Positions 17,796 through 26,772 of a DNA stretch of 53,848 nt are shown piece after piece; the stretch's first letter is position 1, and each line of letters begins with the position of its first letter. The stretch covers positions 1 to 53,848 of the forward strand of contig CAIMFY010000033.1 in the NCBI GenBank assembly GCA_903840415.1, written 5' to 3'. The notes below the pieces were generated by a model. That model was not told the DNA's origin. It ran no database searches and was given only the letters and a program-made list of their open reading frames with translations. The translations under genes and the position numbers were made by a program. Origin of the DNA: an uncultured Opitutia bacterium (GTDB lineage: Bacteria > Verrucomicrobiota > Verrucomicrobiia > Opitutales > Opitutaceae).

Positions 17796-19169
17796 GTGAA
17801 ACTCTCCACTGTGAAACCTTTCTCCGCCCGGTCAATCTCTGCGCTGATCCTCCTGCCGCTGCTCGCCGCCGCCCTCGAGTTGCCGGCCCGCGCGGCCGTA
17901 ATGAAGCGCGGTTTCAACCAGTTGCTTGACGCCGTCGTGCGCATTGACGTGCGCGAAATTGCCTTCGAAGACGGAGCCAAACGCTACTCTGCGAGCATCG
18001 GCTCCGGCGTGATTCTTTCCGAAGACGGCCTCGTCCTCACCAACGCCCACGTCGCCAGTCCGCGCGCTATCGAGCTCAATGTCACTCTCGCCAATCAGGA
18101 GCGCGTGAGCGCCCGCTTAGTCGGCTGGGATCATTGGACCGACTTGGCGCTGATGCGCATCGACATGGCCGATGTGAAGCGGCGCGGACTGAAATTCGCC
18201 CACGCAGATTTTGGCGACAGCAACAAACTCTTTCCCGGAGAAGTCGTCTTCGCCGTCGGCACGCCTTATGGGCTCTCGCGCACCGTCACGCGCGGCATTA
18301 TTTCCAACAACAACCAATACCTCGAAGATCTCACTGGGGTGAATGGTTATGAGACCGGCCAATTTAGCACCTGGCTGCAAACTGATGCCGCGATCAATCC
18401 CGGCAACTCCGGCGGACCGCTTGTCAACGAGGATGGCAAAGTCATCGGCATCAGCACGCGCGGATTTTCCGGTGCCAACAATCTCGGTTTCGCGATCCCG
18501 TCTTCGACTGCGCAGCGTGTCGTTACCGGCCTTGTCCGCGATGGCGCGATCACCCGCAGCTACATCGGCCTTGTGCCCGGCGCGCTGCAAGACCTCGAGT
18601 CGTTCTACTCGCTCGCCCTCAACACCGGGGTCCTGATCAGTCAGGTCGATCCCGATTCGCCGGCGGCCAAGGCGGGCTTGCGCGGCGGCAACGACATTCT
18701 CCTCGCGATCAATGGCGTGAAGGTGGTCGGACGGTTTCCCGAAGAGTTGCCCGGAATCCAAAATCTCATCGCGAGCCAGCCGGTCGGCGCTTCGCTCAAG
18801 CTCACCGTGAAACGCGGCACCGAGACGCGCGACTACACCGTCGTGACCGAAAAACTCGAGAGCCGCGTTGGCGAAGAGTGGGCGCTTGAGAAGTGGGGCA
18901 TCAGCGTGCGCAAGGTTTCGCGCACCTACGCCCGCGAAAAACAACTCGACGACGCCAGCGGTGTCCTCGTGATCGGCGTGCAGCCTGGATTTCCGGCGGA
19001 TGTCGCCGGAATCAGCCGCGGCGACGTGGTGATGAAAATCAACCAGCAACCCGTCGTCACGCTGGATGTCATCAAAGCCGCGCAGGCCGCCTACGAAGCG
19101 AAGCCGGCGCCGACCCTCTTCGAAGTCAAGCGCTCCAGTCGCGTCTCACTCTACATTCTCAAACCATGA
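17796..19169 (+). CDS. Trypsin-like serine protease with two PDZ domains (HtrA/DegP family)
   Basis: 457-aa exported protease/chaperone expected in the periplasm. After a signal peptide (SISALILLPLLAAALELPARA) comes an S1C protease domain with a complete triad: H85 in LTNAHV, D116 in WTDLALMRID and S205 in INPGNSGGPLV. Two PDZ domains follow (about residues 255-350 and 385-455, the second with GVQPGFPADVAGISRGDVVMKIN). The start is uncertain. GTG 17796 and GTG 17811 both suit the signal peptide, and an in-frame ATG at 17760 would overlap leuS; no good Shine-Dalgarno helps decide. The stop codon overlaps the next gene's ATG (ATGA), tying it to the pseudoprotease. Confidence 0.9.
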   Translation: MKLSTVKPFSARSISALILLPLLAAALELPARAAVMKRGFNQLLDAVVRIDVREIAFEDGAKRYSASIGSGVILSEDGLVLTNAHVASPRAIELNVTLANQERVSARLVGWDHWTDLALMRIDMADVKRRGLKFAHADFGDSNKLFPGEVVFAVGTPYGLSRTVTRGIISNNNQYLEDLTGVNGYETGQFSTWLQTDAAINPGNSGGPLVNEDGKVIGISTRGFSGANNLGFAIPSSTAQRVVTGLVRDGAITRSYIGLVPGALQDLESFYSLALNTGVLISQVDPDSPAAKAGLRGGNDILLAINGVKVVGRFPEELPGIQNLIASQPVGASLKLTVKRGTETRDYTVVTEKLESRVGEEWALEKWGISVRKVSRTYAREKQLDDASGVLVIGVQPGFPADVAGISRGDVVMKINQQPVVTLDVIKAAQAAYEAKPAPTLFEVKRSSRVSLYILKP

Positions 19170-20554
19170 AATTTCGTTTTCTTCTTTCCGCTCTGCTCCT
19201 CGGACCGTGCGTCGCTCGCGCCGCGGCCGATTTGCCGGCGCTCTGGGCTGAGCGGGCGAAATGCGCCGTCGCAGTCGAATATGTGACAGTCACTGAAACT
19301 GAACGTCAGCCCACGATTTCGATGGGCACGGTCATCGACGCCAACGGCACGATCATCATGCAGTCTGGTTCCATCGACCCGCGCGCGGCGACCTGGCAGT
19401 TGCAGGAATTCAAAGTCTATCTGCCCGGCGATGCGACCGGCACTCCGGCGGAATACCTCGGGCAGGATGCGTTCACCGGCTGGCATTTCGTTCGGGCCAG
19501 CGAGCAGGTTCGCGCGCGACTGGTCCCGGTCACTGCGTTTGCCGCGAAAGGCCCGGTGCCGGTGCCAACGCTTTCGGAATTCGTGTGGGGCGTCGGCTTG
19601 CGCAACAAGGACGAAGACTTCGCTCCCTATCTGATGCAGAGCTACGTCGCGCTCATCCAATCGCTGCCTCAGCGCACCGCGATCTCGCAGCAGGAAGTGG
19701 CGAGCCCCGGCCTGCCCGTCTTCAACCGCGACGGCGCGCTCGTCGGCCTCGCCGCGGCCTCGTTCGGCCAAAGTTATCTTCAATTCGGACGCGGCCCACG
19801 GCCGCAGCCGATCGTGCTCATCAACGTGGAGGAAAGCAGCGCGTTTATGCTCGCGGAAGAAATGCTACCGTATCTCGGCCGGATTCCGAAAAACATTTCC
19901 GGCCGGCCGCTCGCGTGGCTCGGTGCCTATGGCCTTGAACCGATCGATCGCGAAGTCGCGAAGTTTCTGAAACTCGGCGCGCAGTCCGGCGCCGTCGTCA
20001 GCGAGGTGCTGGAAGGCAGCCCGGCCGAAAAAGCCGGCCTCAAGGATCGCGACATCATCCTCGCGCTCGATGGCCAGCCGCTGCCGCAGCTCAAACCCGA
20101 TCGCGTCATCGTCACTTACATCGAGCGTGAAGTGGATCGCCGGGCCCCCGGCGACACTCTGACACTCTCGGTGCTACGCGGCGCGGATCGCGTGGAGTTG
20201 AAAGCCGTGCTTGGCGAGGAGCCGAAGATCCTGCGCGAGGCCGAGCGGAAATACTACGACCGGATCGGATTCACCGCCCGCGAATTCGTCTACGGCGACG
20301 CCATCGACCGCCATGTGAAGATTGCGGAGACGACCGGTGTCGTCGCGCACTTCGTCAAGCCGAGCAGTCCCGCCGGTGTCGCCGGCCTCCGCCCCGACGA
20401 CTGGATCAAGGAAATCGACGGCGCCGAGGTGAAGACGTTCGCCTCGGCCACCGCCAAGCTCGCCGAGATCGACAAGGATCTCGTGCGATCGGAGTTTGTG
20501 CTGCTCGTCAGCCGCGGCGGCGAGACGGCCGTGCTGCGCGTGAAACTGAAATAA
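19166..20554 (+). CDS. HtrA-like pseudoprotease with two PDZ domains
   Basis: 462-aa exported protein with the same layout as the upstream protease: signal peptide, degenerate trypsin-like domain, and PDZ domains at about 275-370 (SGAVVSEVLEGSPAEKAGLKDRD) and 380-462 (VVAHFVKPSSPAGVAGLRPDDW). Alignment by eye to the neighbour shows the His region LTNAHV replaced by IIMQSGSI and the Asp region TDLALMRI by FTGWHFVR. The Ser motif GNSGGP is altered to ASPGLPV. His and Asp are therefore gone and it should not be a protease. Translational coupling through ATGA suggests that the two proteins act together, for example as a hetero-oligomer or substrate adaptor; this is inference. Confidence 0.8.
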   Translation: MKFRFLLSALLLGPCVARAAADLPALWAERAKCAVAVEYVTVTETERQPTISMGTVIDANGTIIMQSGSIDPRAATWQLQEFKVYLPGDATGTPAEYLGQDAFTGWHFVRASEQVRARLVPVTAFAAKGPVPVPTLSEFVWGVGLRNKDEDFAPYLMQSYVALIQSLPQRTAISQQEVASPGLPVFNRDGALVGLAAASFGQSYLQFGRGPRPQPIVLINVEESSAFMLAEEMLPYLGRIPKNISGRPLAWLGAYGLEPIDREVAKFLKLGAQSGAVVSEVLEGSPAEKAGLKDRDIILALDGQPLPQLKPDRVIVTYIEREVDRRAPGDTLTLSVLRGADRVELKAVLGEEPKILREAERKYYDRIGFTAREFVYGDAIDRHVKIAETTGVVAHFVKPSSPAGVAGLRPDDWIKEIDGAEVKTFASATAKLAEIDKDLVRSEFVLLVSRGGETAVLRVKLK

Positions 20555-20558
20555 TCCC

Positions 20559-21155
20559 ATGTTCACGGGCATCGTCGAGGAAACGGGCCGCGTCGTCGCG
20601 TTCACCCAGAACGCGGCCGCGTGGCGTCTTCACATCTCCGCCGCGACCACGCTCGCCGGCACCGCGCTCGGCGACAGTATCGCGGTCAACGGCTGCTGCC
20701 TCACGGTCGCGCACCTCGATGTGCAGCATTTCTATTTCGACGTGCTCGAGGAGACGCGACGGCTCACGAATTTTTCCGCCCTCGCCACTGGCGCGTTGGT
20801 GAATCTCGAACGCAGCCTGCGTTTCGACGGAAAAGTCGGCGGCCATTTTGTGACTGGCCACATCGACGGTCTCGGTGAGATCGAGGTGTTCGAGCGACGC
20901 GGCGCAGATTTTTTCCTGCGCGTGCGCGCTCCTGCTGGCCAGGGTCGCTATCTCATTCACAAAGGCAGCATCGCTATCGACGGCATCTCGCTGACGGTGG
21001 CTGAAGTCGACGGCGACAGTTTTGCAGTCTGGCTTATTCCTACGACGCTAGAAGTGACCAATGTCGGCCGCCGCCTCAGAGGAGAAGTCGTCAATTTGGA
21101 ATTCGACTTGCTCGGCAAGTATGTGGAAAAGCTGCTCGCGTCCTGCTCCACATAG
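20559..21155 (+). CDS. ribE: Riboflavin synthase, alpha subunit
   Basis: Catalyses dismutation of two 6,7-dimethyl-8-ribityllumazine molecules to riboflavin. The 198-aa protein starts with the signature MFTGIVEETG and has the internal duplication typical of the enzyme, with the second-half motifs GHFVTGHIDG and GSIAIDGISLTVAEV. Length is normal (about 200-215). It lies 4 bp after the pseudoprotease and 9 bp before the UDG gene in a plus-strand run; other rib genes are not in the window, and no FMN riboswitch is seen because there is no leader. Confidence 0.96.
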   Translation: MFTGIVEETGRVVAFTQNAAAWRLHISAATTLAGTALGDSIAVNGCCLTVAHLDVQHFYFDVLEETRRLTNFSALATGALVNLERSLRFDGKVGGHFVTGHIDGLGEIEVFERRGADFFLRVRAPAGQGRYLIHKGSIAIDGISLTVAEVDGDSFAVWLIPTTLEVTNVGRRLRGEVVNLEFDLLGKYVEKLLASCST

Positions 21156-21164
21156 CTTGCTGCC

Positions 21165-22073
21165 ATGCGCTTCGCTCTAACGGCCCTGACTGACGAACTT
21201 CGCCGCCTGAAAACCGCGGGCGTGAAGACCGTCGCGGTATCGGATGCCAGCATCGCCGCGCTGCGCGAGACCATGGCGAGCCGAGCGCAGCCGGCCGTCG
21301 GGCCCGAACTGAAAGCCGTGCCGCCGCTTCCGGTGGCAGGGGTCAAACCCGTCCTACCGACGAAACCAGTCACGGCCAAACCGTCACCCGTTCCGACTCT
21401 TCCTGCGCCACCGACGCTCACGCTTCCCGACGGAGGAAAACAAATCCGTTGGGACGCACTCCTCGCGCTCGTCCAAAACGATCCGGTGTGCCGGGCGCAT
21501 GTGCGACCCGGGAAAAAGGTCGTGCTGGGTGTCGGCCATCTCGATGCGAAAATCATGTTTGTCGGCGAGGCGCCGGGGGCGGAAGAAGAAGTGCAGGGCG
21601 AACCTTTTGTCGGACCCGCCGGGCAATTGCTCACCAAGATGATTCAAGGCATGGGCCTGAAACGCAGCGACGTTTACATTGGCAATATCATGAATTGGCG
21701 GCCCGAGTTGCCGACGAGCGCGAATGGCGAGCAATACGGCAACCGCCCGCCTACGGAGGAGGAAATGTGTTACTGCCTGCCTTATTTGCGGGCGCAGATT
21801 GAAGTCGTCGCTCCGGCGCTGCTGGTCGCGCTAGGCACGACAGCGGCACAGGGGCTGCTAGGATTCGGGTCGTTTAAGGCCCTTGGCGACATTCGCGGCC
21901 GATGGGCCGAGTTCGCCGGCAAGCCTCTCATGGTCACCTATCATCCGAGCTATATCCTCCGCAACCAGTCGAACCGCTCGAAGCGGATGATCTGGGAGGA
22001 TTTGCTGAAAGTGATGGAACTCGGCGCACTGCCGATCTCGGATCGGCAACGGGGATTTTTCTTGGACAAATGA
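21165..22073 (+). CDS. Uracil-DNA glycosylase family 4-like protein
   Basis: Base-excision repair enzyme family removing uracil from DNA. The 302-aa protein has an N-terminal Pro/Ala-rich extension (about 1-90) and then the UDG fold: motif GEAPGAEEEVQGEPFVGPAG (about 134-153), GNIMNWRPE, LVALGTTAAQ and the C-terminal TYHPSYILRN (259-268). Compared with classical family 4, the four Fe-S cysteines are not all kept. C109 is followed by H112 where Cys is usual, KCRPP is NWRPE (W178), and only C204 remains of the second pair. The cluster may be lost or altered. Stop and opgG start overlap (ATGA). Confidence 0.82.
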   Translation: MRFALTALTDELRRLKTAGVKTVAVSDASIAALRETMASRAQPAVGPELKAVPPLPVAGVKPVLPTKPVTAKPSPVPTLPAPPTLTLPDGGKQIRWDALLALVQNDPVCRAHVRPGKKVVLGVGHLDAKIMFVGEAPGAEEEVQGEPFVGPAGQLLTKMIQGMGLKRSDVYIGNIMNWRPELPTSANGEQYGNRPPTEEEMCYCLPYLRAQIEVVAPALLVALGTTAAQGLLGFGSFKALGDIRGRWAEFAGKPLMVTYHPSYILRNQSNRSKRMIWEDLLKVMELGALPISDRQRGFFLDK

Positions 22074-23575
22074 AACGACACCTCGCCTTCGTCGGATTAT
22101 GTTCGCTCGTCGTGCTCGCTGCCGCGTCGCGTGCGGCCGACGAGATTTTCGATTTCGAAACGCTCCGCTTCCGCGCCAAATTACTCGCCGCGAAGCCATA
22201 CGTGTCCCGGCCGACCACGGTGCCTTCGGCGTTGCAGAAACTCAGCTACGACGACTATCGGCTCATTACATTCGACGAGGAGAAGACCCGGTGGCGCCGC
22301 GAGAATGTGCCTTTTCAACTTCAGTTTTCCCACCTCGGTTTCGTGCACCGGAATGCCGTGCAGTTGTTCGAACTCAACAGTCGCACCGCGACGCCGATCA
22401 AATTTTCCCGTGATCTGTTTAAGTATGGTGGGCTCAAGGTGGGTGCGGGTCTGACTGACACTCTCGGTTTTGCCGGTTTCCGCGTCCTTGGTCGCCTGGA
22501 TCGGCCGTGGGATGAGTTGGTCTCCTTTCTCGGGGCGAGTTACTTTCGCTCGCTTTGCATGAAGACAGTTTACGGTCTGTCCGCGCGCGGTCTAGCGGTC
22601 GATCCGGCCGAGCCGACTGGAGAAGAGTTTCCCGTCTTCGAGGAATTTTGGATCGAACGGCCGGCGCCGGAGGCGAAGCAATTTGTGATTTATGCACTGA
22701 TGGACAGCGCGAGTCTGGCGGGAGCGTATCGCTTCACGGTCGCGCCCGGCGCCGAGACGATCATGCAGGTGAAGGCCGTCGTCTATTGCCGGAAAAATCC
22801 GAAGGTGCTCGGACTCGCGCCGCTGACGAGCATGTTCTGGCACGGCGAAAACTCCCCGACCAATTATGGCGATTTCCGGCCCGAGGTGCATGACTCGGAT
22901 GGTTTGCTGATTCACAATGGTGCGAGCGAATGGCTCTGGCGCCCCCTCACCAATCCGCGGGCGGCGCGCGTCTCGGCGTTCATGGACGAAAATCCGCACG
23001 GCTTTGGACTACTGCAACGCGATCGAAGATTCGAATCCTACGAGGATCTGGAAGCGCAATATCACGTGCGGACCAACGCTTGGGTCGAGCCCGTGGGCAA
23101 CTGGGGTCGCGGATCCGTGCGTCTCGCCGAGTTGTCAGCGCCGGACGAAACTAACGACAACATCGTCGCCTTCTGGGTGCCCGAGCGGCTGCCACCCGCC
23201 GGCGAACCGATCGAGTTTGAATATCGGCTGCACTGGTTCCTCGATCAGATTCATCCGCCGGCGGGATTCGTGGTATCCACGCGCTCCGGTCAATCTAAGA
23301 CGCATGAACCTGAGCTGCGGCGGTTCGTCGTCGATTTCGACGGTTCCTATCTCCGGCAGCAGAAACTCGATCCCTCAATCGAGGCGGAGGTGGCGGTCGG
23401 CGCGGGCGCGACCCTCGCTTATCAGACAGTCCAAAAAAATCCCTACAACGGCACGTGGCGAATCGGGTTTGGTTTTAAGCCCGATGGCAGCGGTCGACCG
23501 GTGGAACTGCGTTGTTTCCTGAAAAAGTCTCAACATGTTTTGACGGAAACATGGACCTATCTCTGGAGTCCCTGA
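22070..23575 (+). CDS. opgG: Glucan biosynthesis protein OpgG (MdoG)
   Basis: Periplasmic protein needed to make osmoregulated periplasmic glucans, thought to act on the nascent beta-glucan (branching or release) together with OpgH. The 501-aa product has a signal peptide (residues 1-22, LVVLAAASRA) and full family similarity: FDFETLRFRAKLLAAKPY, FSHLGFVHRNAVQLFE, FGASYFR-like FLGASYFRSL, LTSMFWHGENSP, FRPEVHDSDGL and EPVGNWGRGSVRL. Length matches E. coli OpgG (511). ATG 22070 overlaps the upstream stop. The 3' end overlaps the next gene by 25 bp. Confidence 0.95.
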   Translation: MKRHLAFVGLCSLVVLAAASRAADEIFDFETLRFRAKLLAAKPYVSRPTTVPSALQKLSYDDYRLITFDEEKTRWRRENVPFQLQFSHLGFVHRNAVQLFELNSRTATPIKFSRDLFKYGGLKVGAGLTDTLGFAGFRVLGRLDRPWDELVSFLGASYFRSLCMKTVYGLSARGLAVDPAEPTGEEFPVFEEFWIERPAPEAKQFVIYALMDSASLAGAYRFTVAPGAETIMQVKAVVYCRKNPKVLGLAPLTSMFWHGENSPTNYGDFRPEVHDSDGLLIHNGASEWLWRPLTNPRAARVSAFMDENPHGFGLLQRDRRFESYEDLEAQYHVRTNAWVEPVGNWGRGSVRLAELSAPDETNDNIVAFWVPERLPPAGEPIEFEYRLHWFLDQIHPPAGFVVSTRSGQSKTHEPELRRFVVDFDGSYLRQQKLDPSIEAEVAVGAGATLAYQTVQKNPYNGTWRIGFGFKPDGSGRPVELRCFLKKSQHVLTETWTYLWSP

Positions 23576-24138
23576 CTTCGTTTCGCCCGCGGACGGGCAC
23601 CATGGAGGCGTGGAACGCCGCCTACGTCCGCGTGGAGGATTACCTACGCGCGCACCGCATCCATAACCGTCTCCATCAGAGCCGGCTCATCCAGCAGATC
23701 CTCGAGCGCGCCGCGCGCCGCCACGAAACCGATCCATCGCGCGAGCCCACCACACTTGCTGCCGAGGAAACCGAAGCGATGATCGACCTGTGGTTTGCCG
23801 AGGTGCTGGAGGTGCGCGGCCAGCCACACGAGCGGATCGCGGTTGACGGCCGCGTGGCGCTTTTACTCTGCGACGGGTCGCAACGGTGGCCGTATGCGTT
23901 TCTTGATGAGAAAAATATCCCGCGGGATTTTGCTCAGGCCATGCGGACCGGCGTGATGGAAGCCGGCCCAGACATGACCGTGTCGAGCATGGTGCCGCGC
24001 CCCATCGATCTCGGGCCGATCACCGCGGTGGCCGGCGACACGCTGGAGCAGATTGAACGCTGGCCGCTTCTGCGGGCACTGCTACTGTGGATGCTGTTTG
24101 CAGCGACGCTGGCGGGGATTTTTTACGCGACGCGCTGA
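23551..24138 (+). CDS. Unknown membrane protein between opgG and opgH
   Basis: 195-aa protein of unknown function. Most of it is polar and helical, with AWNAAYVRVEDYLRAHR near residue 20 and the blocks MIDLWFAEVLEVRG and MVPRPIDLGPIT; one membrane segment lies at the C-terminus (about 170-192, LLRALLLWMLFAATLAGIFY). It overlaps opgG by 25 bp and ends 6 bp before opgH, so it is almost certainly part of the glucan operon. The adjacent OpgH is shorter than the E. coli enzyme (715 against 847 aa) and lacks most of its N-terminal cytoplasmic part; this protein may take over that role. That is inference. A shorter start at 23602 is possible. Confidence 0.75.
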   Translation: MDLSLESLTSFRPRTGTMEAWNAAYVRVEDYLRAHRIHNRLHQSRLIQQILERAARRHETDPSREPTTLAAEETEAMIDLWFAEVLEVRGQPHERIAVDGRVALLLCDGSQRWPYAFLDEKNIPRDFAQAMRTGVMEAGPDMTVSSMVPRPIDLGPITAVAGDTLEQIERWPLLRALLLWMLFAATLAGIFYATR

Positions 24139-24144
24139 CCCGCT

Positions 24145-26292
24145 ATGACGCTTCATCTGACCAAGGAAATGGACGCACGCCGGCTCGATCGCCGGCGATT
24201 TCTGTTTTTCTCGGGCATCTTCGGTCTGACGAGTGTGGCGACGTGGTTCATGGCGGATTTGCTCTGGCGCGATGGGGTGACGGTGATCGGCGCCGCCCTG
24301 CTGGGATTGTTCGTGATACTGTTCGCGCATATCGCGACGGGATTTTGCACGGCACTCGTCGGGTTCTATGTCATCAACCGCGGCGGCGACAGCTCGCGCA
24401 TCACGGCGACGCTGGCGCCCGGCGAAGAGCTCACACTTGCCTCGACGGCCATCGTGATGCCCGCATTCAACGAGAACGTCAGCCGGGTGTTTGAAGGCCT
24501 GCGCGTGGTTTTCCGCTCGGTGCAGGAAACGAAGCAGCTCGGGCACTTCGACTTCTTCGTCCTCAGCGACTCGAACCAACCGAACCAATGGATCCAGGAG
24601 GAGGTGGCGTGGCTCGAACTCTGCAAACAAGTCGGCGGTTTCGGGAAAATTTTCTACCGGAAGCGTCGGCAGTCGATCAACAAGAAGGCCGGCAACGTCG
24701 CGGATTTCCTCCGTCGCTGGGGTAAGAGTTACCGCTACATGATCGTGCTCGATGCGGACTCAATCATGACGGGGCGCGCGCTGGTCGAGTTGGTGGCGTT
24801 GATGGAAAAAAATTCTTCGGTCGGTATCATCCAGACGGCGCCGCGCATCGTGAATGGCGAGACGCTGTTCGCCCGTGTGCAATCGTTCGCGAGCCGGCTC
24901 TACAGTCCACTGTTTCTCGCCGGCCTGAATTACTGGCAGCAGCACGAAGGAAATTTCTGGGGGCACAACGCCATCGTGCGCATCCAACCTTTCATGGATC
25001 ATTGCTCGTTGCCCGAGTTGCCGGGCCGCGAACCGTTTGGCGGTCGGATCTTGTCCCACGATTTTGTCGAGGCGGCGCTTATGCGGCAGGCGGGCTGGGC
25101 AGTCTGGCTCGCCGGTGACATCGAAGGGACCTTCGAGGAAGGTCCACCAACACTCATCGACTCTGCGAAACGCGATCGTCGCTGGTGTCAGGGCAACATG
25201 CAGCATGCTTGGCTGCTCACCACGAGGGGTTTTCGGGCGGCGAGCCGGTTTCATTTGCTCATGGGAGTGATGGGCTACCTGTCGTCGCCGTTGTGGCTCC
25301 TCTTCATGACGCTCAGCACGATTCAGGTTTTTTCCCTGATGAACTTGCCGGCGGGTAGCCTCGATCGGCCGGAAGATTTTACCGCGCTTTTTGGTTATGT
25401 GCTCAAGGTGCCGGAGGCGCTCACGCTCTTTGCGCTGACGATGCTTGTCATCTTTGTCCCCAAAATCGTCAGCGTAGTCGTAACGCTTGGTGACCGCGCG
25501 CAGGCGGAAAAATTTGGTGGTAGCCGGCGACTGATTGCGAGTGCGCTCTTCGAGACGCTCCTCTCTACGCTGCTCGCCCCGATCAACATGGCGTTCAATT
25601 CGAAGTTCGTGCTCGTCACACTGCTCGGCCAGGGCGTGTCGTGGGTCACGCAAAAGCGCGGGGTGGATGACGACGGCACCGACTGGCGCGAGGCGATCAT
25701 TACACACGGCGGGCAGACGCTGTTCGGCGTGGTCTGGGGCGTATCGTCATTCATTTTGCTTCCGAGTTTTTTCTGGTGGCTCAGCCCCGTGATCGCAGGA
25801 TTAGTGCTCTCGGTGCCGCTTTCAATTTTCCTGAGCAAGGCGGGGTTTGGTCGGCGGGCCCGCGCGCTAGGATTGTTTCTTACGCCGGAGGAAACGCATC
25901 CTCCATACGAGTTGAAGCGGTTGGAGCAGAACCTTGCCGAGTGCTATCGGCATTTCGCGCCGCTCAAACCGCTCCGCGCCGACTACGGGTTGATGCAGGC
26001 AGTGCTCGATCCCTACGTGAACGCGCTGCATGTCGCTTTGCTACGGCAGCGGCGCCCGGGAGAGGAAGCACGCGAATGGTTCGCGCAACTCCGCACTCGT
26101 CTGCTGCGCGAAGGACCGGCTCGATTCACTTCAAAGGAAAAGATGGCACTGCTGATGGATGCCGACTCGATGATTTGGCTTCACCGTGAATTGTGGAGTG
26201 TGCCGGCGGATGCGCTTGCCGAGTGGTGGCGCCTCGCGATGCGCCAATACAACGTCCTCACGACCGCGCCGACCACCGCGCTGTATCGCTAA
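24145..26292 (+). CDS. opgH: Glucan biosynthesis glucosyltransferase OpgH (MdoH)
   Basis: Inner-membrane family-2 glucosyltransferase polymerising the beta-glucan backbone of periplasmic glucans from UDP-glucose. The 715-aa protein has two membrane segments (about 18-40 and 45-75). The cytoplasmic GT domain has ALIMP-like AIVMPAFNENVSRVF, VLDADSIMTG, ILSHDFVEAALMRQAGW and the QxxRW-type RDRRWCQGN. Further membrane segments follow (about 365-600), then a cytoplasmic tail. Relative to E. coli it starts close to the first membrane segment, with the preceding gene possibly covering the N-terminal part. The downstream neighbour is convergent, 38 bp away. Confidence 0.95.
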   Translation: MTLHLTKEMDARRLDRRRFLFFSGIFGLTSVATWFMADLLWRDGVTVIGAALLGLFVILFAHIATGFCTALVGFYVINRGGDSSRITATLAPGEELTLASTAIVMPAFNENVSRVFEGLRVVFRSVQETKQLGHFDFFVLSDSNQPNQWIQEEVAWLELCKQVGGFGKIFYRKRRQSINKKAGNVADFLRRWGKSYRYMIVLDADSIMTGRALVELVALMEKNSSVGIIQTAPRIVNGETLFARVQSFASRLYSPLFLAGLNYWQQHEGNFWGHNAIVRIQPFMDHCSLPELPGREPFGGRILSHDFVEAALMRQAGWAVWLAGDIEGTFEEGPPTLIDSAKRDRRWCQGNMQHAWLLTTRGFRAASRFHLLMGVMGYLSSPLWLLFMTLSTIQVFSLMNLPAGSLDRPEDFTALFGYVLKVPEALTLFALTMLVIFVPKIVSVVVTLGDRAQAEKFGGSRRLIASALFETLLSTLLAPINMAFNSKFVLVTLLGQGVSWVTQKRGVDDDGTDWREAIITHGGQTLFGVVWGVSSFILLPSFFWWLSPVIAGLVLSVPLSIFLSKAGFGRRARALGLFLTPEETHPPYELKRLEQNLAECYRHFAPLKPLRADYGLMQAVLDPYVNALHVALLRQRRPGEEAREWFAQLRTRLLREGPARFTSKEKMALLMDADSMIWLHRELWSVPADALAEWWRLAMRQYNVLTTAPTTALYR

Positions 26293-26330
26293 CTGAGTCT
26301 ATGAGACTTTGGGCCTGCGGCGCCAAGCTC

Positions 26331-26693
26331 TCAGCGCGGCGTGATGATCTTGCGCAGCGCGACCTCAGCGCGGGCAAACTCCGCCTTGATAGCGGTGACG
26401 TTGGCGGCGACGCCGGCCAGACCCTCGGTGCGGGACTGATGTTCAAGTTTTTCGGCCACCGCCCTGAGTGCGGCTGCGCCCAAGTTGGCTGCGCTGCCCT
26501 TGATGCTGTGGGCGGCACGGGTGAATTTCGGCACATCGTCCGCCGTGAGACTTTGGGTGAGTTCGGCGATGCGCTGCGGAGTGTCCTCAAGGAAAATACC
26601 GGCAATCTCCCGCAGGAACTCATCGTTGTCGCCCGGGTTGAGCGCGCGCAGATTTTCGATCGCTTGAGGGTCGATGACGAGAGAGTCAGCCAT
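26331..26693 (-). CDS. Histidine phosphotransfer (Hpt) domain protein
   Basis: 120-aa single-domain phosphotransfer protein. The Hpt signature FTRAAHSIKGSAANLGA contains the phosphorylatable H62, followed by the usual helical tail (LRAVAEKLEHQSRTEG). It has no catalytic domain, so it must exchange phosphate with receiver domains; the receiver proteins encoded upstream in the same direction are obvious partner candidates. It lies 79 bp after the PilB-like gene and is the last gene of this minus-strand run. Confidence 0.88.
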   Translation of the reverse strand: MADSLVIDPQAIENLRALNPGDNDEFLREIAGIFLEDTPQRIAELTQSLTADDVPKFTRAAHSIKGSAANLGAAALRAVAEKLEHQSRTEGLAGVAANVTAIKAEFARAEVALRKIITPR

Positions 26694-26772
26694 AGGGATC
26701 GAGGTGAGGTGAGTGTTACTAGAGTCGCGTGGGCTGCAATGCGGATGTTGCGAAACTTGGCTCGCGCCCCGC

